A DNA stretch of 64,000 nt from Pseudomonas paralcaligenes (GTDB taxonomy: Bacteria > Pseudomonadota > Gammaproteobacteria > Pseudomonadales > Pseudomonadaceae). Below, in pieces: positions 11,284 to 19,728 of the stretch; position 1 is the first letter of the stretch; the number at the start of each line of letters is the position of its first letter. The notes under the pieces are model-generated. The model saw only the letters and a program-made list of their open reading frames with translations. It ran no database searches and was not told the origin of the DNA. The stretch lies in contig NZ_BPFX01000014.1 in the NCBI RefSeq assembly GCF_019655855.1, positions 124,001 to 188,000 on the forward strand, read 5' to 3'. A program made the translations under genes and the position numbers.

Positions 11284-12614
11284 TGAGAATTGTTCCTTTT
11301 CCTGCATTTAGTCGCATTATTGCGAATTGCTCAATCACGCCGCGCCTTGTTCGGTTTGAGTCTGCGTACTCTGTTCTGAGCAGGTTTGCCTCTGCCAATG
11401 TTGTGTCGGGTGCTGCTGTGGTGAGCATATTCAGGAACAATTGCGAGCAATTTCGTAGATCACGCTCTCGTACCAATAACTTATCCAGTCTGTACTCAGT
11501 GAATATTGGTGCTTTCGAAAGTGAGCTTGGTTTGGCGAAAGGGGAAGTCTACGATTTGTTTTTAACGCCAAACTATCTGCACGATCACTGGTCACTGTGT
11601 GGTTTGCTTCGATTTTGTCCTGATTGCATGTCGCAAGGCGTTCACTATGCGATTTTTCAGTTCGATAAATTAGCCAACTGTCCGATTCATAAGGTGCCGC
11701 TTGAGGTGGCCTGCAGATTTTGCGGCGCCGCAACATCGTTCACCTTGGCGGCGCCGACTTTTAGGACCCCGTTCGGTTGCGCGAATTGCAAGTGTTCGCT
11801 GCTGCAGGGTGACTATCGCATGTTGAGTTCGACCCTCCAGGCGGCGAGTGGATCACCGCTCGAAGTAGAGCGCATTTACAAGACATTCAGCGCCATGGCT
11901 GGCAACCGGCTCAGCATGCCGCTTTTAGGCGCCAGTAGAGTGCGCGCTGGCCAAGTTATTCCGGCGATGCGACTTGAAGGGGGCTGCGGTGGAGAAGAGG
12001 AACAGTTCTTCTCAAATATGGTCAGCTCGCCCATGCCTTCATCCATTCTGCGATTTGGTTTCAGGAGTCGGGTCTGCCAAACGGATCTGCCACATCCTCC
12101 CGAAGTCGGAGGCGGTGAGTTCACGTTGCTCGTCGATGAATTGGCATCTGTGTTGAAATCGCTCATCCGACATCAGTGCTTTGTTGATCAGGTCCCTACA
12201 AAAAGGGTAGCAATGGTCTCTGATAACGATCTTGTCGAGTGCACGGTTCAAGCTCTGACAAGAAATCTTGAAGGGCTCAAAGTCCTGGTTTCGTGGCGAA
12301 GGTTGTGGTGTGTGAACGCCACGTTTCGGGGGCGAGCCGCTATCGGCTACGCGGTGTCATCTTGGTTGGCGCGCTTTTGCCGAGAAAGCCGGACGCTAGC
12401 GCTATCCGCCAAGGAGCGCTCATGGTTGGTTAAACATGCTTTTGCTGATGAGGTGCTGCACTCGCTAACCGAGTTTCGCCGCAATCGTAAGCTTGACGCC
12501 GAGCTCCCCATCGGTGACGACACCGCTTATGTGGCGCCCTGTTGGGCGGTCGAAGTGGATGCGGATGACCCTGAAATTCGCAGGATCAGTTACACGCGCC
12601 AGGCGGCTGTTTGA
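11283..12614 (+). CDS. tniQ: TniQ/TnsD family target-site selector
   Basis: A 443-residue zinc-finger protein. The paired zinc-binding region lies at about 108-180: LRFCPDCMSQG (Cys112, Cys115), then CPIHKVPLEVACRFCG, then GCANCKCSLL, the family CxxC...CxxH...CxxC pattern. The N-terminal TniQ domain and a C-terminal DNA-binding extension are longer than minimal TniQ and shorter than TnsD of Tn7. It should recognise the target. No Cas genes or CRISPR are present, so selection is presumably by direct DNA binding. Confidence 0.85.
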   Translation: MRIVPFPAFSRIIANCSITPRLVRFESAYSVLSRFASANVVSGAAVVSIFRNNCEQFRRSRSRTNNLSSLYSVNIGAFESELGLAKGEVYDLFLTPNYLHDHWSLCGLLRFCPDCMSQGVHYAIFQFDKLANCPIHKVPLEVACRFCGAATSFTLAAPTFRTPFGCANCKCSLLQGDYRMLSSTLQAASGSPLEVERIYKTFSAMAGNRLSMPLLGASRVRAGQVIPAMRLEGGCGGEEEQFFSNMVSSPMPSSILRFGFRSRVCQTDLPHPPEVGGGEFTLLVDELASVLKSLIRHQCFVDQVPTKRVAMVSDNDLVECTVQALTRNLEGLKVLVSWRRLWCVNATFRGRAAIGYAVSSWLARFCRESRTLALSAKERSWLVKHAFADEVLHSLTEFRRNRKLDAELPIGDDTAYVAPCWAVEVDADDPEIRRISYTRQAAV

Positions 12615-12627
12615 CGCTTACAGCAGC

Positions 12628-13518
12628 TCAACCCTTGGTTTTCTTTTTCGTACGTCCCACGGCCTGCCGCTCCAGAAATTCGCACCGAGTCAGTAGCTCT
12701 TGGCGCTGCTGTTCTGATTGCGCGTAGGCGGTTTGCTGCATGTCCAGCTCAGCCACTTTGTTGTTTAACTGTTGCTGAAGGGCCCGCTGCTCGCGCAGCT
12801 GCTGCTGGGCTTCGCTCAGCAAGCGGGCATTGTCGCGATTGAGTTGAGTCAGTTCGTCCTGCTTGATCATCAGAGTTTGTTGCAGCTGGCGTATCTCGGC
12901 CTGAAGCAGGCTGGTCTGGGCTTCATGGCGGCGCTGCTCCTGTTCACGCTGCTCCTTGCTGGCCTGGCGGTAATGCTCCATGCCATCACGAGCGTGCTGA
13001 TGCAAGTCTTCGAGCGACTGGATCCGCTCATCGCGCTCCCGCACTCGCACCTGCAGATCCTGCAGGGATTGCACCATCCGGGCGTTATCGACTTCGACGG
13101 CCTGGCGCTGTTGTTGCTCCTGGAGAGTCAACTCTTGGGCCGCTTGCAGCTGTAGAGCCAGGACTGAGCACTGAGATTCGAGGTCTCGCATCCGGGCCTC
13201 GAGTACGGCCGATTGTTGCTGTACTGCCGCGCGTTCGCGTAGCAGCGCTTCGTGGGCCTGGGCCACGGACTGCTGTGCTTCGGCTTTCAATTGGCCCAGT
13301 AGCTGCTCGATGAGGCCGGTTAGCGGCGTGCTCAGCGCATCGCTGGAGATAGCCTGTTCGACGCTTTCCAGCTCCTTCAAATAGCGGTGGATGGTGGTCT
13401 TGGAACCGGTGTTGCCCAGCTCGATGCGCACCGCATCAATACTGGGGTGGACGCCGCGGGCGAGGAGGGCATTTCTGGCTTTCTGCACGATCGCTTTGTT
13501 GATGCCGCCGCGGGCCAT
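12628..13518 (-). CDS. tnpT: KfrA-type coiled-coil DNA-binding protein, TnpT-like resolution accessory factor
   Basis: A 296-residue protein starting MARGGINKAIVQKARNALL, with an AGGAG eight bases upstream. The N-terminal 60 residues are a KfrA-type DNA-binding domain (GVHPSIDAVRIELGNTGSKTTI). The remainder is a long Gln/Glu/Arg-rich coiled coil (about residues 65-280) ending in a basic KKKTKG tail. It is divergent from a tyrosine recombinase across 182 bases, the arrangement of tnpT/tnpS in Tn4651-type transposons, where TnpT binds the resolution site and helps TnpS. It could instead be a plasmid KfrA homologue. It converges on tniQ with 13 bases between. Confidence 0.75.
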   Translation of the reverse strand: MARGGINKAIVQKARNALLARGVHPSIDAVRIELGNTGSKTTIHRYLKELESVEQAISSDALSTPLTGLIEQLLGQLKAEAQQSVAQAHEALLRERAAVQQQSAVLEARMRDLESQCSVLALQLQAAQELTLQEQQQRQAVEVDNARMVQSLQDLQVRVRERDERIQSLEDLHQHARDGMEHYRQASKEQREQEQRRHEAQTSLLQAEIRQLQQTLMIKQDELTQLNRDNARLLSEAQQQLREQRALQQQLNNKVAELDMQQTAYAQSEQQRQELLTRCEFLERQAVGRTKKKTKG

Positions 13519-13549
13519 AAGTGGGACTCCTGACGATTTCGTTCTGTGG

Positions 13550-13638
13550 TATGTACCATGTAGATACATAGCACTTTATCAAATATTTTCTCTTTGATCC
13601 GCTCGTATTCTAGAATTGGGTAATCACGAATTATCCAA
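13550..13638. promoter_or_regulatory. Candidate cointegrate resolution site (rst) and divergent promoters
   Basis: Between the KfrA-like and recombinase genes lie two inverted repeats. One is TATGTA/TACATA with a 9-base spacer at 13550-13570. The other is TTGGGTAAT-CACGA-ATTATCCAA at 13616-13638, whose 9-base arms match at 8 positions around a 5-base centre. The second has the form of a tyrosine recombinase core site. Location and architecture match the rst site of TnpS/TnpT systems; the crossover function is inferred. Confidence 0.5.
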
Positions 13639-13700
13639 GGTGAAGCGGCTTTTTCGTCGTTTGGCAGTCGCTCACCGGTACACCAAGGGGATGAGCTCAG

Positions 13701-14660
13701 ATGAGCCAGGAGATTGAGCGGTACCTGCAGGCCGGCACCCGCGCCAACACGCGGCGCAGCTACCAGCAGGCGCTCGAGCACTTCGAGGTGACCTGGGGTG
13801 GCTTCTTGCCGGCGACCAGCGATGCCATCGTGCGCTACCTGGTCGACCACGCCGCCACGCTGTCCAGCAACACGCTCAAGCTGCGCCTGGCAGCCCTGGC
13901 GCAGTGGCATGTCAGTCAGGGTTTTCCGGATCCAACCAAGACCCCACTGGTCCGTCAGGTCCTCAAAGGCATCCGTACGCTGCATCCGCGTCAGGAGAAG
14001 CAGGCCGAACCCTTGCAGCTGCGCCAGCTCGAGCAGTGTGTGCTGTGGTTGGAGCAGGCCGAGGGGAGAGCACGAGCGGAGGACGACTGGCCGCGGTTGC
14101 TGCGCTGTTGCCGCGACCGTGCACTGGTTCTGATTGGCTTCTGGCGGGCGTTCCGCAGTGATGAGTTGTGCCGCCTGCAAGTCGAGCACATCCAGGTGCG
14201 GGCCGGGGAGGGGATGCAACTATTTCTGCCGTGGAGCAAAGGCGACCGCGACAACCAGGGCCAGACCTTCAGCGCGCCGGCGTTGGCCAGGTTGTGCCCA
14301 GTACAAGCCTACGTCGACTGGATCAGCGTGGCGGGCATCGCGCGTGGGCCGGTATTCCGTGGAATTGATCGCTGGGGGCATTTAGGTGAGCAGGGTTTGC
14401 ACCCAAATAGCATTGTCCCACTCATGCGCGCCGTACTGCAGGCGGCAGGGCTGCCTTCGGAGCTGTACAGTAGCCACTCGCTGCGCCGCGGGTTTGCCAC
14501 CTGGGCCACCCGCAGCGGCTGGGATCTCAAAGCGCTGATGCAGTACGTAGGCTGGAGCGATGGCCAATCCGCATTGCGCTATGTGGAGAGCACAGGAGTG
14601 TTCCCTGGGCAGCTGAGTGCGCTACAACACATCTCAAACTGGCCCGAGGGACTGCCATAA
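13701..14660 (+). CDS. tnpS: Tyrosine site-specific recombinase, TnpS-like cointegrate resolvase
   Basis: A 319-residue phage-integrase-family protein with a SAM-like N-terminal domain and catalytic C-terminus: Arg152 in FRSDEL, a lysine in WSKGDR, His259-x-x-Arg262 in HSLRR, and Tyr294 in RYVES. The length and the divergent coiled-coil partner match TnpS of Tn4651-type elements, which resolves cointegrates at the site between the two genes. In a Tn7-like element with a degenerate TnsA such an activity would be needed. It could alternatively be a cargo integrase, but no attachment site or excisionase gene is seen. Confidence 0.8.
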   Translation: MSQEIERYLQAGTRANTRRSYQQALEHFEVTWGGFLPATSDAIVRYLVDHAATLSSNTLKLRLAALAQWHVSQGFPDPTKTPLVRQVLKGIRTLHPRQEKQAEPLQLRQLEQCVLWLEQAEGRARAEDDWPRLLRCCRDRALVLIGFWRAFRSDELCRLQVEHIQVRAGEGMQLFLPWSKGDRDNQGQTFSAPALARLCPVQAYVDWISVAGIARGPVFRGIDRWGHLGEQGLHPNSIVPLMRAVLQAAGLPSELYSSHSLRRGFATWATRSGWDLKALMQYVGWSDGQSALRYVESTGVFPGQLSALQHISNWPEGLP

Positions 14661-14688
14661 GACCGCCTTCCGCTACCCCAATCTGCAC

Positions 14689-15585
14689 CTAGCTGCGCAC
14701 TGGGAACACCAGCTCGTCATGTGCGGTGCAAATGAGTCGATGGTCCAGCACATGGAAAATTGCAGGGTTCTTGGCATCCTGGGCACCCACAAAGAAGAGG
14801 TAACTGCGGGATGCCTGCTTGTCTTTTTTGGCTTTTATGTTCTCTTGGCGGGCTATTTCCAGCTCATTTTTCAGTCGCCCGCGGGCAGCTGCTGACCACT
14901 TGCTCCAAAGGACGACCACCTGGTAAGGCGTTAGTTTTTTTTCCTCCCATTCGCCCGCGTTGAGTGAAATGGTCAAGTGTTCGGGCGATTCAGCGGCTGG
15001 CGTCCAGGCCAGTTCTCCATAGAAAACACGCGCATTAGGACATGGCTCCAACCCTTTCGACCGAAGTTTCTTGAAGGCGGTTTGATAGGTCGTTGGGGCA
15101 ATACCTGGGATGGCTAAAGAAAGATGCCTATCGAAGGGGAAGCGCAAAAAAGCGCGGCAGATAGGACGAATACTGTTTGCTGCGCGTCGTCCCTCTCGGC
15201 GCACCAGGCCAGTGGCTCCATCCGACCGCCTGACGCTCTGTGTCTGAGACTCGGTGTGAGGTAGCGCAGGATCGACGATTGTACGGTCTTCAATCAGCTG
15301 CAGCCGGGCGGGTGATAAACCTGGCGAGGTCTCCAACTCCTGCTGAACACTGCCGCGCTTGCCCTGCGCTATAACCTTGATTTCGCCCTCCACCTCACAA
15401 CCTGAGACGTGAGGGTCGCGCAGTTGAAAGTGAGCCCGAACCAAGTTCTCCGGGCGGTAGGAGCGCGGGAAGGCCTGAGTTTGGCAACCAGGGCATTGGT
15501 AGCCATAGGTATCCACTGCCGCCAGCAGTTTAAGGTCCTCGGCCTCAACAATTTCCTGGGTAATACGATCACGAGCGTTGTCCAT
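14689..15585 (-). CDS. Hypothetical protein with N-terminal zinc-binding motif
   Basis: A 298-residue protein of unknown function, not recognised. The N-terminal part has CPGC (YQCPGCQ, near residues 31-34) followed about 30 residues later by a His/Cys-containing segment (RAHFQLRDPHVSGCE), suggesting one zinc site. The C-terminal part is rich in charged residues, with WSKWSAAARGRLKNELE. It lies immediately after the recombinase, convergent with it, and is divergent from the DEDDh exonuclease across 88 bases. It sits beside the CBASS operon, so a defence or nucleic-acid role is possible, but only from location. Confidence 0.6.
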   Translation of the reverse strand: MDNARDRITQEIVEAEDLKLLAAVDTYGYQCPGCQTQAFPRSYRPENLVRAHFQLRDPHVSGCEVEGEIKVIAQGKRGSVQQELETSPGLSPARLQLIEDRTIVDPALPHTESQTQSVRRSDGATGLVRREGRRAANSIRPICRAFLRFPFDRHLSLAIPGIAPTTYQTAFKKLRSKGLEPCPNARVFYGELAWTPAAESPEHLTISLNAGEWEEKKLTPYQVVVLWSKWSAAARGRLKNELEIARQENIKAKKDKQASRSYLFFVGAQDAKNPAIFHVLDHRLICTAHDELVFPVRS

Positions 15586-15673
15586 GACGCTGACGTCTCC
15601 ATGGGGGTGGGTGTTCGGCTTATGCAGCTCACCGCATACTGTCCGAATGGATTGGACTAAATAAAGGGGTGAA

Positions 15674-16222
15674 ATGGTGAGCGATGAGCTTTATGTTTCC
15701 GTCGACGTAGAAACTTCCGGGCCGGTACCGGGCATCTATAGCCTGCTTTCCATCGGCGCTTGCGTCGTCTCAGAGCCCGCCCAGTCAATCTATCTCGAGC
15801 TCCAGCCAGACGGCCTACAGCACGATCCGGAGGCTGTCGCCGTAACTGGCCTTGACCTCACCAAGCTCGAAAACGAAGGACTAGCCCCACAGACGGCGAT
15901 GCTCAAGCTGGAGCAATGGTTGAACCAGCTATGTTCGGCAGATCAGAAAGTCGTTTTCGTGGGGCTGAATGCCCCGTTTGACTGGTCGTTCATCAACTAC
16001 TACTTCCATAAGTATTCTGGGGCGAACCCCTTTGGGTTCACCGCACTCGACATGAAGGCGTATTACATGGGGGTTACCGGATGCCGCTGGAAGGAAACTA
16101 AATCCTCGCAAATGATAGCTCGGCTCAACCCCCAAAGCGCACCCAACCATAACGCGTTGGACGACGCACGATTTCAGGCGGAGCTTTTTGCGCTAATGCT
16201 GGCAGAAGGGTGTAACCGCTAA
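15674..16222 (+). CDS. DEDDh-type 3'-5' exonuclease
   Basis: A 182-residue DnaQ-fold exonuclease. Motif I is YVSVDVETSG (Asp and Glu), motif II is GLNAPFDWSFIN (Asp), and motif III is NHNALDDARFQAEL (His and Asp). It hydrolyses single-stranded DNA or RNA ends in a metal-dependent way. An AAGGGG ribosome site precedes the ATG. Its stop overlaps the stop of the convergent cap3 gene by four bases, which places it in the same defence block although it is transcribed from the other strand. Similar stand-alone DEDDh proteins are common on mobile elements. Confidence 0.82.
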   Translation: MVSDELYVSVDVETSGPVPGIYSLLSIGACVVSEPAQSIYLELQPDGLQHDPEAVAVTGLDLTKLENEGLAPQTAMLKLEQWLNQLCSADQKVVFVGLNAPFDWSFINYYFHKYSGANPFGFTALDMKAYYMGVTGCRWKETKSSQMIARLNPQSAPNHNALDDARFQAELFALMLAEGCNR

Positions 16223-16710
16223 CCTGGCCAGCTACCCCATGCAGCTTCAACATAACGCCCCTCCCTGAAGGACCAAGCCTTTATGCCTTCAGGGCTGCTG
16301 GAGTTGCCCACGATGATTGCCAGCGGGTGCGGCAGATCTCGCGTGTAGCGCGCTGCAAACCTGGAAAAACTCCCGACATCAGTGGGGGAGATCATAGGAA
16401 TGCTTTGCGGGTGAGTATGCCAGTACCCCACCAGTCGGAGCCCGGCAGCATTGGCTCGTTCAATTTCATCTCGGCAGCGGTGGGCATTCAACTCCAGCCA
16501 AGTTCTTCCAGCCCGATCATCTCGATGGGGAGGAGTCGCCAAGGCAAGTACCAGTCCGGCAGCGCTTGCGGGGTCGACAAATAGCTGTCCCCCACGCTCC
16601 ACATCGAAGCGCCTCTGCCGATAGCGCTCCAACAGGTTCGCAACGTCCTGCGATACCAACAGATGAGTGTCCACCCCGGGCCAGCTCCATTGCCAGGCGA
16701 TTGCCGTCAT
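16219..16710 (-). CDS. cap3: CBASS Cap3-like JAMM/MPN isopeptidase
   Basis: A 163-residue JAB1/MPN metalloprotease: an upstream catalytic Glu in DVERGG and the zinc motif WHTHPQS...SPTD (HxH-x7-S-x2-D). In type II CBASS, Cap3 cleaves the bond between the CD-NTase C-terminus and its target, reversing Cap2 action. I take the start at 16710 (MTAIAWQW) because it overlaps the Cap2 stop as ATGA; an upstream in-frame start at 16737 is less likely. It is the last gene of the minus-strand operon. Confidence 0.88.
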   Translation of the reverse strand: MTAIAWQWSWPGVDTHLLVSQDVANLLERYRQRRFDVERGGQLFVDPASAAGLVLALATPPHRDDRAGRTWLELNAHRCRDEIERANAAGLRLVGYWHTHPQSIPMISPTDVGSFSRFAARYTRDLPHPLAIIVGNSSSPEGIKAWSFREGRYVEAAWGSWPG

Positions 16711-18470
16711 CGAGCTGTCTCCAGCTGCTCCGGCCAATCGCGCTCCAACTGAGCTTGCTGCATGCCAGCAGGTAGTTCAGGCCCCAGATACTGCCCTCCC
16801 AGCGTCGCCACGTCGTGGGGGCCATTGATGCTGCTGACCCAGATTGGGGCTCCAGTGCCGCCGCTCAATGCTCGTAATGCGGCCTGAGAGACCATTGAAG
16901 CAATGTTCACCATTCCCAGAGAACCTCCTGGGATGAAACTCTCTCCACAGGCGGGAAGGGCGACAACGCCACCTTCCGGCCACTCGGTGAGCTTGTGCCT
17001 AAATTCACCGTTTTCTGTGAATAGGCCTCGAGCATCAAATGCACCCGATGGGGCAAGGAGCACATGCCCCACCTGCGTATGAGGTTCGCTCCAGGCCTGG
17101 AGTAGACCCCAGGATGTGCCATTCGACTTGGAGCTCCACAGAGCCACCTCTGACTGCCAATCCGCAGTGGTAACTACGACCAGATCCGCTTTATCAAATA
17201 CTTCGGGATTCTGGTACATCACCACTTCAGCGAAGTCTGCGAACGCAGCGACCTCCGTGGTAGGTAGGTCTTTGCGAATTCGCTCCTGAAGCGCTTCGGC
17301 CTTGGCCAGGCCTAGGTCATCGGCCCCGAGTACATGCCTGCCGAGATTCGCCGACACCAAGTAATCCGGGTCAATGAGTGTCAGATGCCCAACACCCGAG
17401 CGTGCCAACTGTAGGGCAACCGTGCTACCCAACGAGCCCACTCCAACACAAACTACGCGAGCCGCTTCCAGGTTCTGCGCCACACCGCTGAGGTCACGGG
17501 ACAAAATCTCTGTCCGATCCAGTACATCCAGGGTCGTTGCTCGGATCAGAACTGGGGGATGGCTGACTGCTACTGCTGGCCGGCGCCGAGCTGAACGCAG
17601 GTAAAACTTTGATCCTCGATCCAACTGCGGGCCGTACGCGCGAACGTTAAGGCAGTAGATCGGAGCACCGGCATCTCCCGGAAGCTCCAAAGCGATCCAG
17701 CGGTTAGGTAGTGAGCCACGCTCATTGAACCAAGCCAGCAGCTGCGCGCTGTCGCCAGGAGCAAGGTGTGGAATGAGCCATGTGAGCACTAACTCAGGGG
17801 CCGGAATGCGCAGGTTCGGATAACTCTGAAGCTTTGCGTAGAAGCCTGGCGTCTCGGGAGCACGCATCCTGGGGGATCTGCCAATCGTGCGTCTGCAGTG
17901 TCTTTTCAGTGATGACAGATCTGTTGCGAGCCAGACTGTTTCCTGGCCGGACGGCAACGCTTGTCGAGGATCGCTTAGACCAAACAGCTTCGAGGCAGCT
18001 TGAGGGCGATCCAGAAGAATAAGGTTTTGTAGAGACAGCCCCTGCTGCCTCGACCAGTAGGATGTGATTTCGCGCCGAAATTCGGCTTCCCGGGCAGCCG
18101 CGCATGACCCCATTTGGGACAAGCTCACGATCTTGCGTAACCGAGCAAGGCTATCCGACACCACGTATTCAGGGGTGCCCATCACTGGGCGCTCTTGGAA
18201 GCCATGCAGACAAAGCCCGACGTCCATGGCGTGGGGCCATATAAGCCATGGCGAAGGTTCGACAGTAAGCCTTAATCCGCCGCGGGGGAAATTCCTCGGA
18301 AAGCTAATACGTAGCCGACGCTCTGTGCCCGTATAGTCAACGGGCAAAGGAAAGTAATAACTCGCAGCTTCGTCAGCCCGTGTGGTCGCAGGCTGAAGCA
18401 GTGCAAGTGCGGCATCTTCGCCAAGAGCGCCTCGCAGCGCGGCTATGCCCCGCTGCAGAGGCGTCTCCAT
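16707..18470 (-). CDS. cap2: CBASS Cap2-like E2-E1 fusion (ubiquitin-transfer-like enzyme)
   Basis: A protein of about 587 residues. The N-terminal E2-like domain has a candidate catalytic Cys near 87 in GLCLHGF. The C-terminal ThiF/E1 domain has GVGSLGS near 343-349, an aspartate (LIDPD), the NLGRH motif and adenylation/thioester Cys near 508 in PACGES. In type II CBASS, Cap2 conjugates the CD-NTase to target proteins and primes signal synthesis. I use the ATG at 18470, four bases after the CD-NTase stop; a TTG at 18491 is possible. Downstream it overlaps cap3 as ATGA. Confidence 0.9.
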   Translation of the reverse strand: METPLQRGIAALRGALGEDAALALLQPATTRADEAASYYFPLPVDYTGTERRLRISFPRNFPRGGLRLTVEPSPWLIWPHAMDVGLCLHGFQERPVMGTPEYVVSDSLARLRKIVSLSQMGSCAAAREAEFRREITSYWSRQQGLSLQNLILLDRPQAASKLFGLSDPRQALPSGQETVWLATDLSSLKRHCRRTIGRSPRMRAPETPGFYAKLQSYPNLRIPAPELVLTWLIPHLAPGDSAQLLAWFNERGSLPNRWIALELPGDAGAPIYCLNVRAYGPQLDRGSKFYLRSARRRPAVAVSHPPVLIRATTLDVLDRTEILSRDLSGVAQNLEAARVVCVGVGSLGSTVALQLARSGVGHLTLIDPDYLVSANLGRHVLGADDLGLAKAEALQERIRKDLPTTEVAAFADFAEVVMYQNPEVFDKADLVVVTTADWQSEVALWSSKSNGTSWGLLQAWSEPHTQVGHVLLAPSGAFDARGLFTENGEFRHKLTEWPEGGVVALPACGESFIPGGSLGMVNIASMVSQAALRALSGGTGAPIWVSSINGPHDVATLGGQYLGPELPAGMQQAQLERDWPEQLETAR

Positions 18471-18474
18471 CTGA

Positions 18475-19728
18475 TCAACCAAGACGCCCAACTGGCTTCA
18501 CATCCTCTTGTGAATTCGCTGTTCCGCTGACACCGCCAAACAGTGCGCCCATCGATGTGGAGTTTCGGGTGGTTCCATCCGGGCGGCCTGGCATCGTCCA
18601 GTTGGACGGAATCTCGCCATTCACTGCCGAGATGAAGGCAGGGCCGATGCCAAAGTTTTCCTGAACTGCCTTGGCAAAGGCCTCTGCGGACTCGAAGCTC
18701 TCAAGCCCCATTGACACGGATGCGCTGGCATTCGAGTGCCAGTCTTGGAACGCCCGGCGGTAGCGATGTCCTTCACTCGGTCTATTCCATTTCTCCGCGA
18801 AGTTTTCACCGCTGTCGGCGGGGTTGCAGACCAAGCATTCGTTCCCGCGGTGTTTGACGTGATCTGGCATCCTCCGGACGATTTCGAGGATCGCGTCCAG
18901 CGGCCTTAGCGGCCTCGACTGAGACTCTTTCGCCACGTCCAGGTAGGCATGAGTGGCGAGTGTAGTGATGACTGCTGAAATAGGCCGGAAGCTCTCATTC
19001 TTGGTCCGAATGGCCCACTCATCCCGATGCCGCTTCAGCAGCTTGATCGTCGCCCGAAGTGGGTCTTGATCGAGGTACTCCTCATATTGAGGCAACGGAT
19101 CCTGAGTGGCGGCATCAAAGGCACGCTGACTTTTCGCGACAGCCAGGTGCTCCTCGAAGGAGATCGTCTGGGTAGAAGCGACCTGCAGCCAGTTAGAGTA
19201 GGGGATGGGGCTGCTCGCCTTCCATCCTGTCTCCCGATCTGGCACTTCCAGCTTACCTTCGCCATTGCCCTGAGAGTTCCCATTGATGGCACGCGCTGGC
19301 GTGACATCAATATGGAAGCCGGGGTTTTCGTCGGCATAGACGATCCGGATGCCGCGACGCAGCGGTTTGATTTCTTCCTGAACGCGGCTGCCGGCTCTGA
19401 ATCGCTCTTCGATAGCCTCCAGAATTGCTTGAGCGTCCGCCCCCTGAGCATGGGGAAGCCAAATGATCGCGTCCGCATCGATGGTGTCCAGATCCTCGGG
19501 AGCACCAGAAACGGGTTTAATCGTCGTCTTCAGGCGCATGGAGCCCTGAGGAAAAATATGTGCTCCTGCCAGTAGCGGATCGCTGGATGCATTAAGGATT
19601 TTCTGCAGTTGGGAGTATCGATCGCTGATCTTCTCGTACTGTGCTTCCGACAGCGAGATCTCCCGTGCTGCGCGGAGCAGAAAGTGTTCCCAGCTCCCGC
19701 GCTTGGTCTGTTCATTGCTCATGGACAT
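18475..19728 (-). CDS. CBASS CD-NTase (cyclic oligonucleotide synthase, CdnG-like by context)
   Basis: A 417-residue cGAS/DncV-like nucleotidyltransferase. The GS activation motif is at 62-63 (FPQGSMRLKT), the metal-binding DxD at Asp84/Asp86 (DTIDADAIIW), and the third acidic residue at Asp141 (FHIDVTP). It would make a cyclic nucleotide signal on phage infection. The partner is an HNH-SAVED effector, an association known for CdnG enzymes producing 3',2'-cGAMP; clade and product here are inferred from that pairing. A CAGGAG lies eight bases before the ATG, which overlaps the effector stop (TGATG). Confidence 0.88.
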   Translation of the reverse strand: MSMSNEQTKRGSWEHFLLRAAREISLSEAQYEKISDRYSQLQKILNASSDPLLAGAHIFPQGSMRLKTTIKPVSGAPEDLDTIDADAIIWLPHAQGADAQAILEAIEERFRAGSRVQEEIKPLRRGIRIVYADENPGFHIDVTPARAINGNSQGNGEGKLEVPDRETGWKASSPIPYSNWLQVASTQTISFEEHLAVAKSQRAFDAATQDPLPQYEEYLDQDPLRATIKLLKRHRDEWAIRTKNESFRPISAVITTLATHAYLDVAKESQSRPLRPLDAILEIVRRMPDHVKHRGNECLVCNPADSGENFAEKWNRPSEGHRYRRAFQDWHSNASASVSMGLESFESAEAFAKAVQENFGIGPAFISAVNGEIPSNWTMPGRPDGTTRNSTSMGALFGGVSGTANSQEDVKPVGRLG

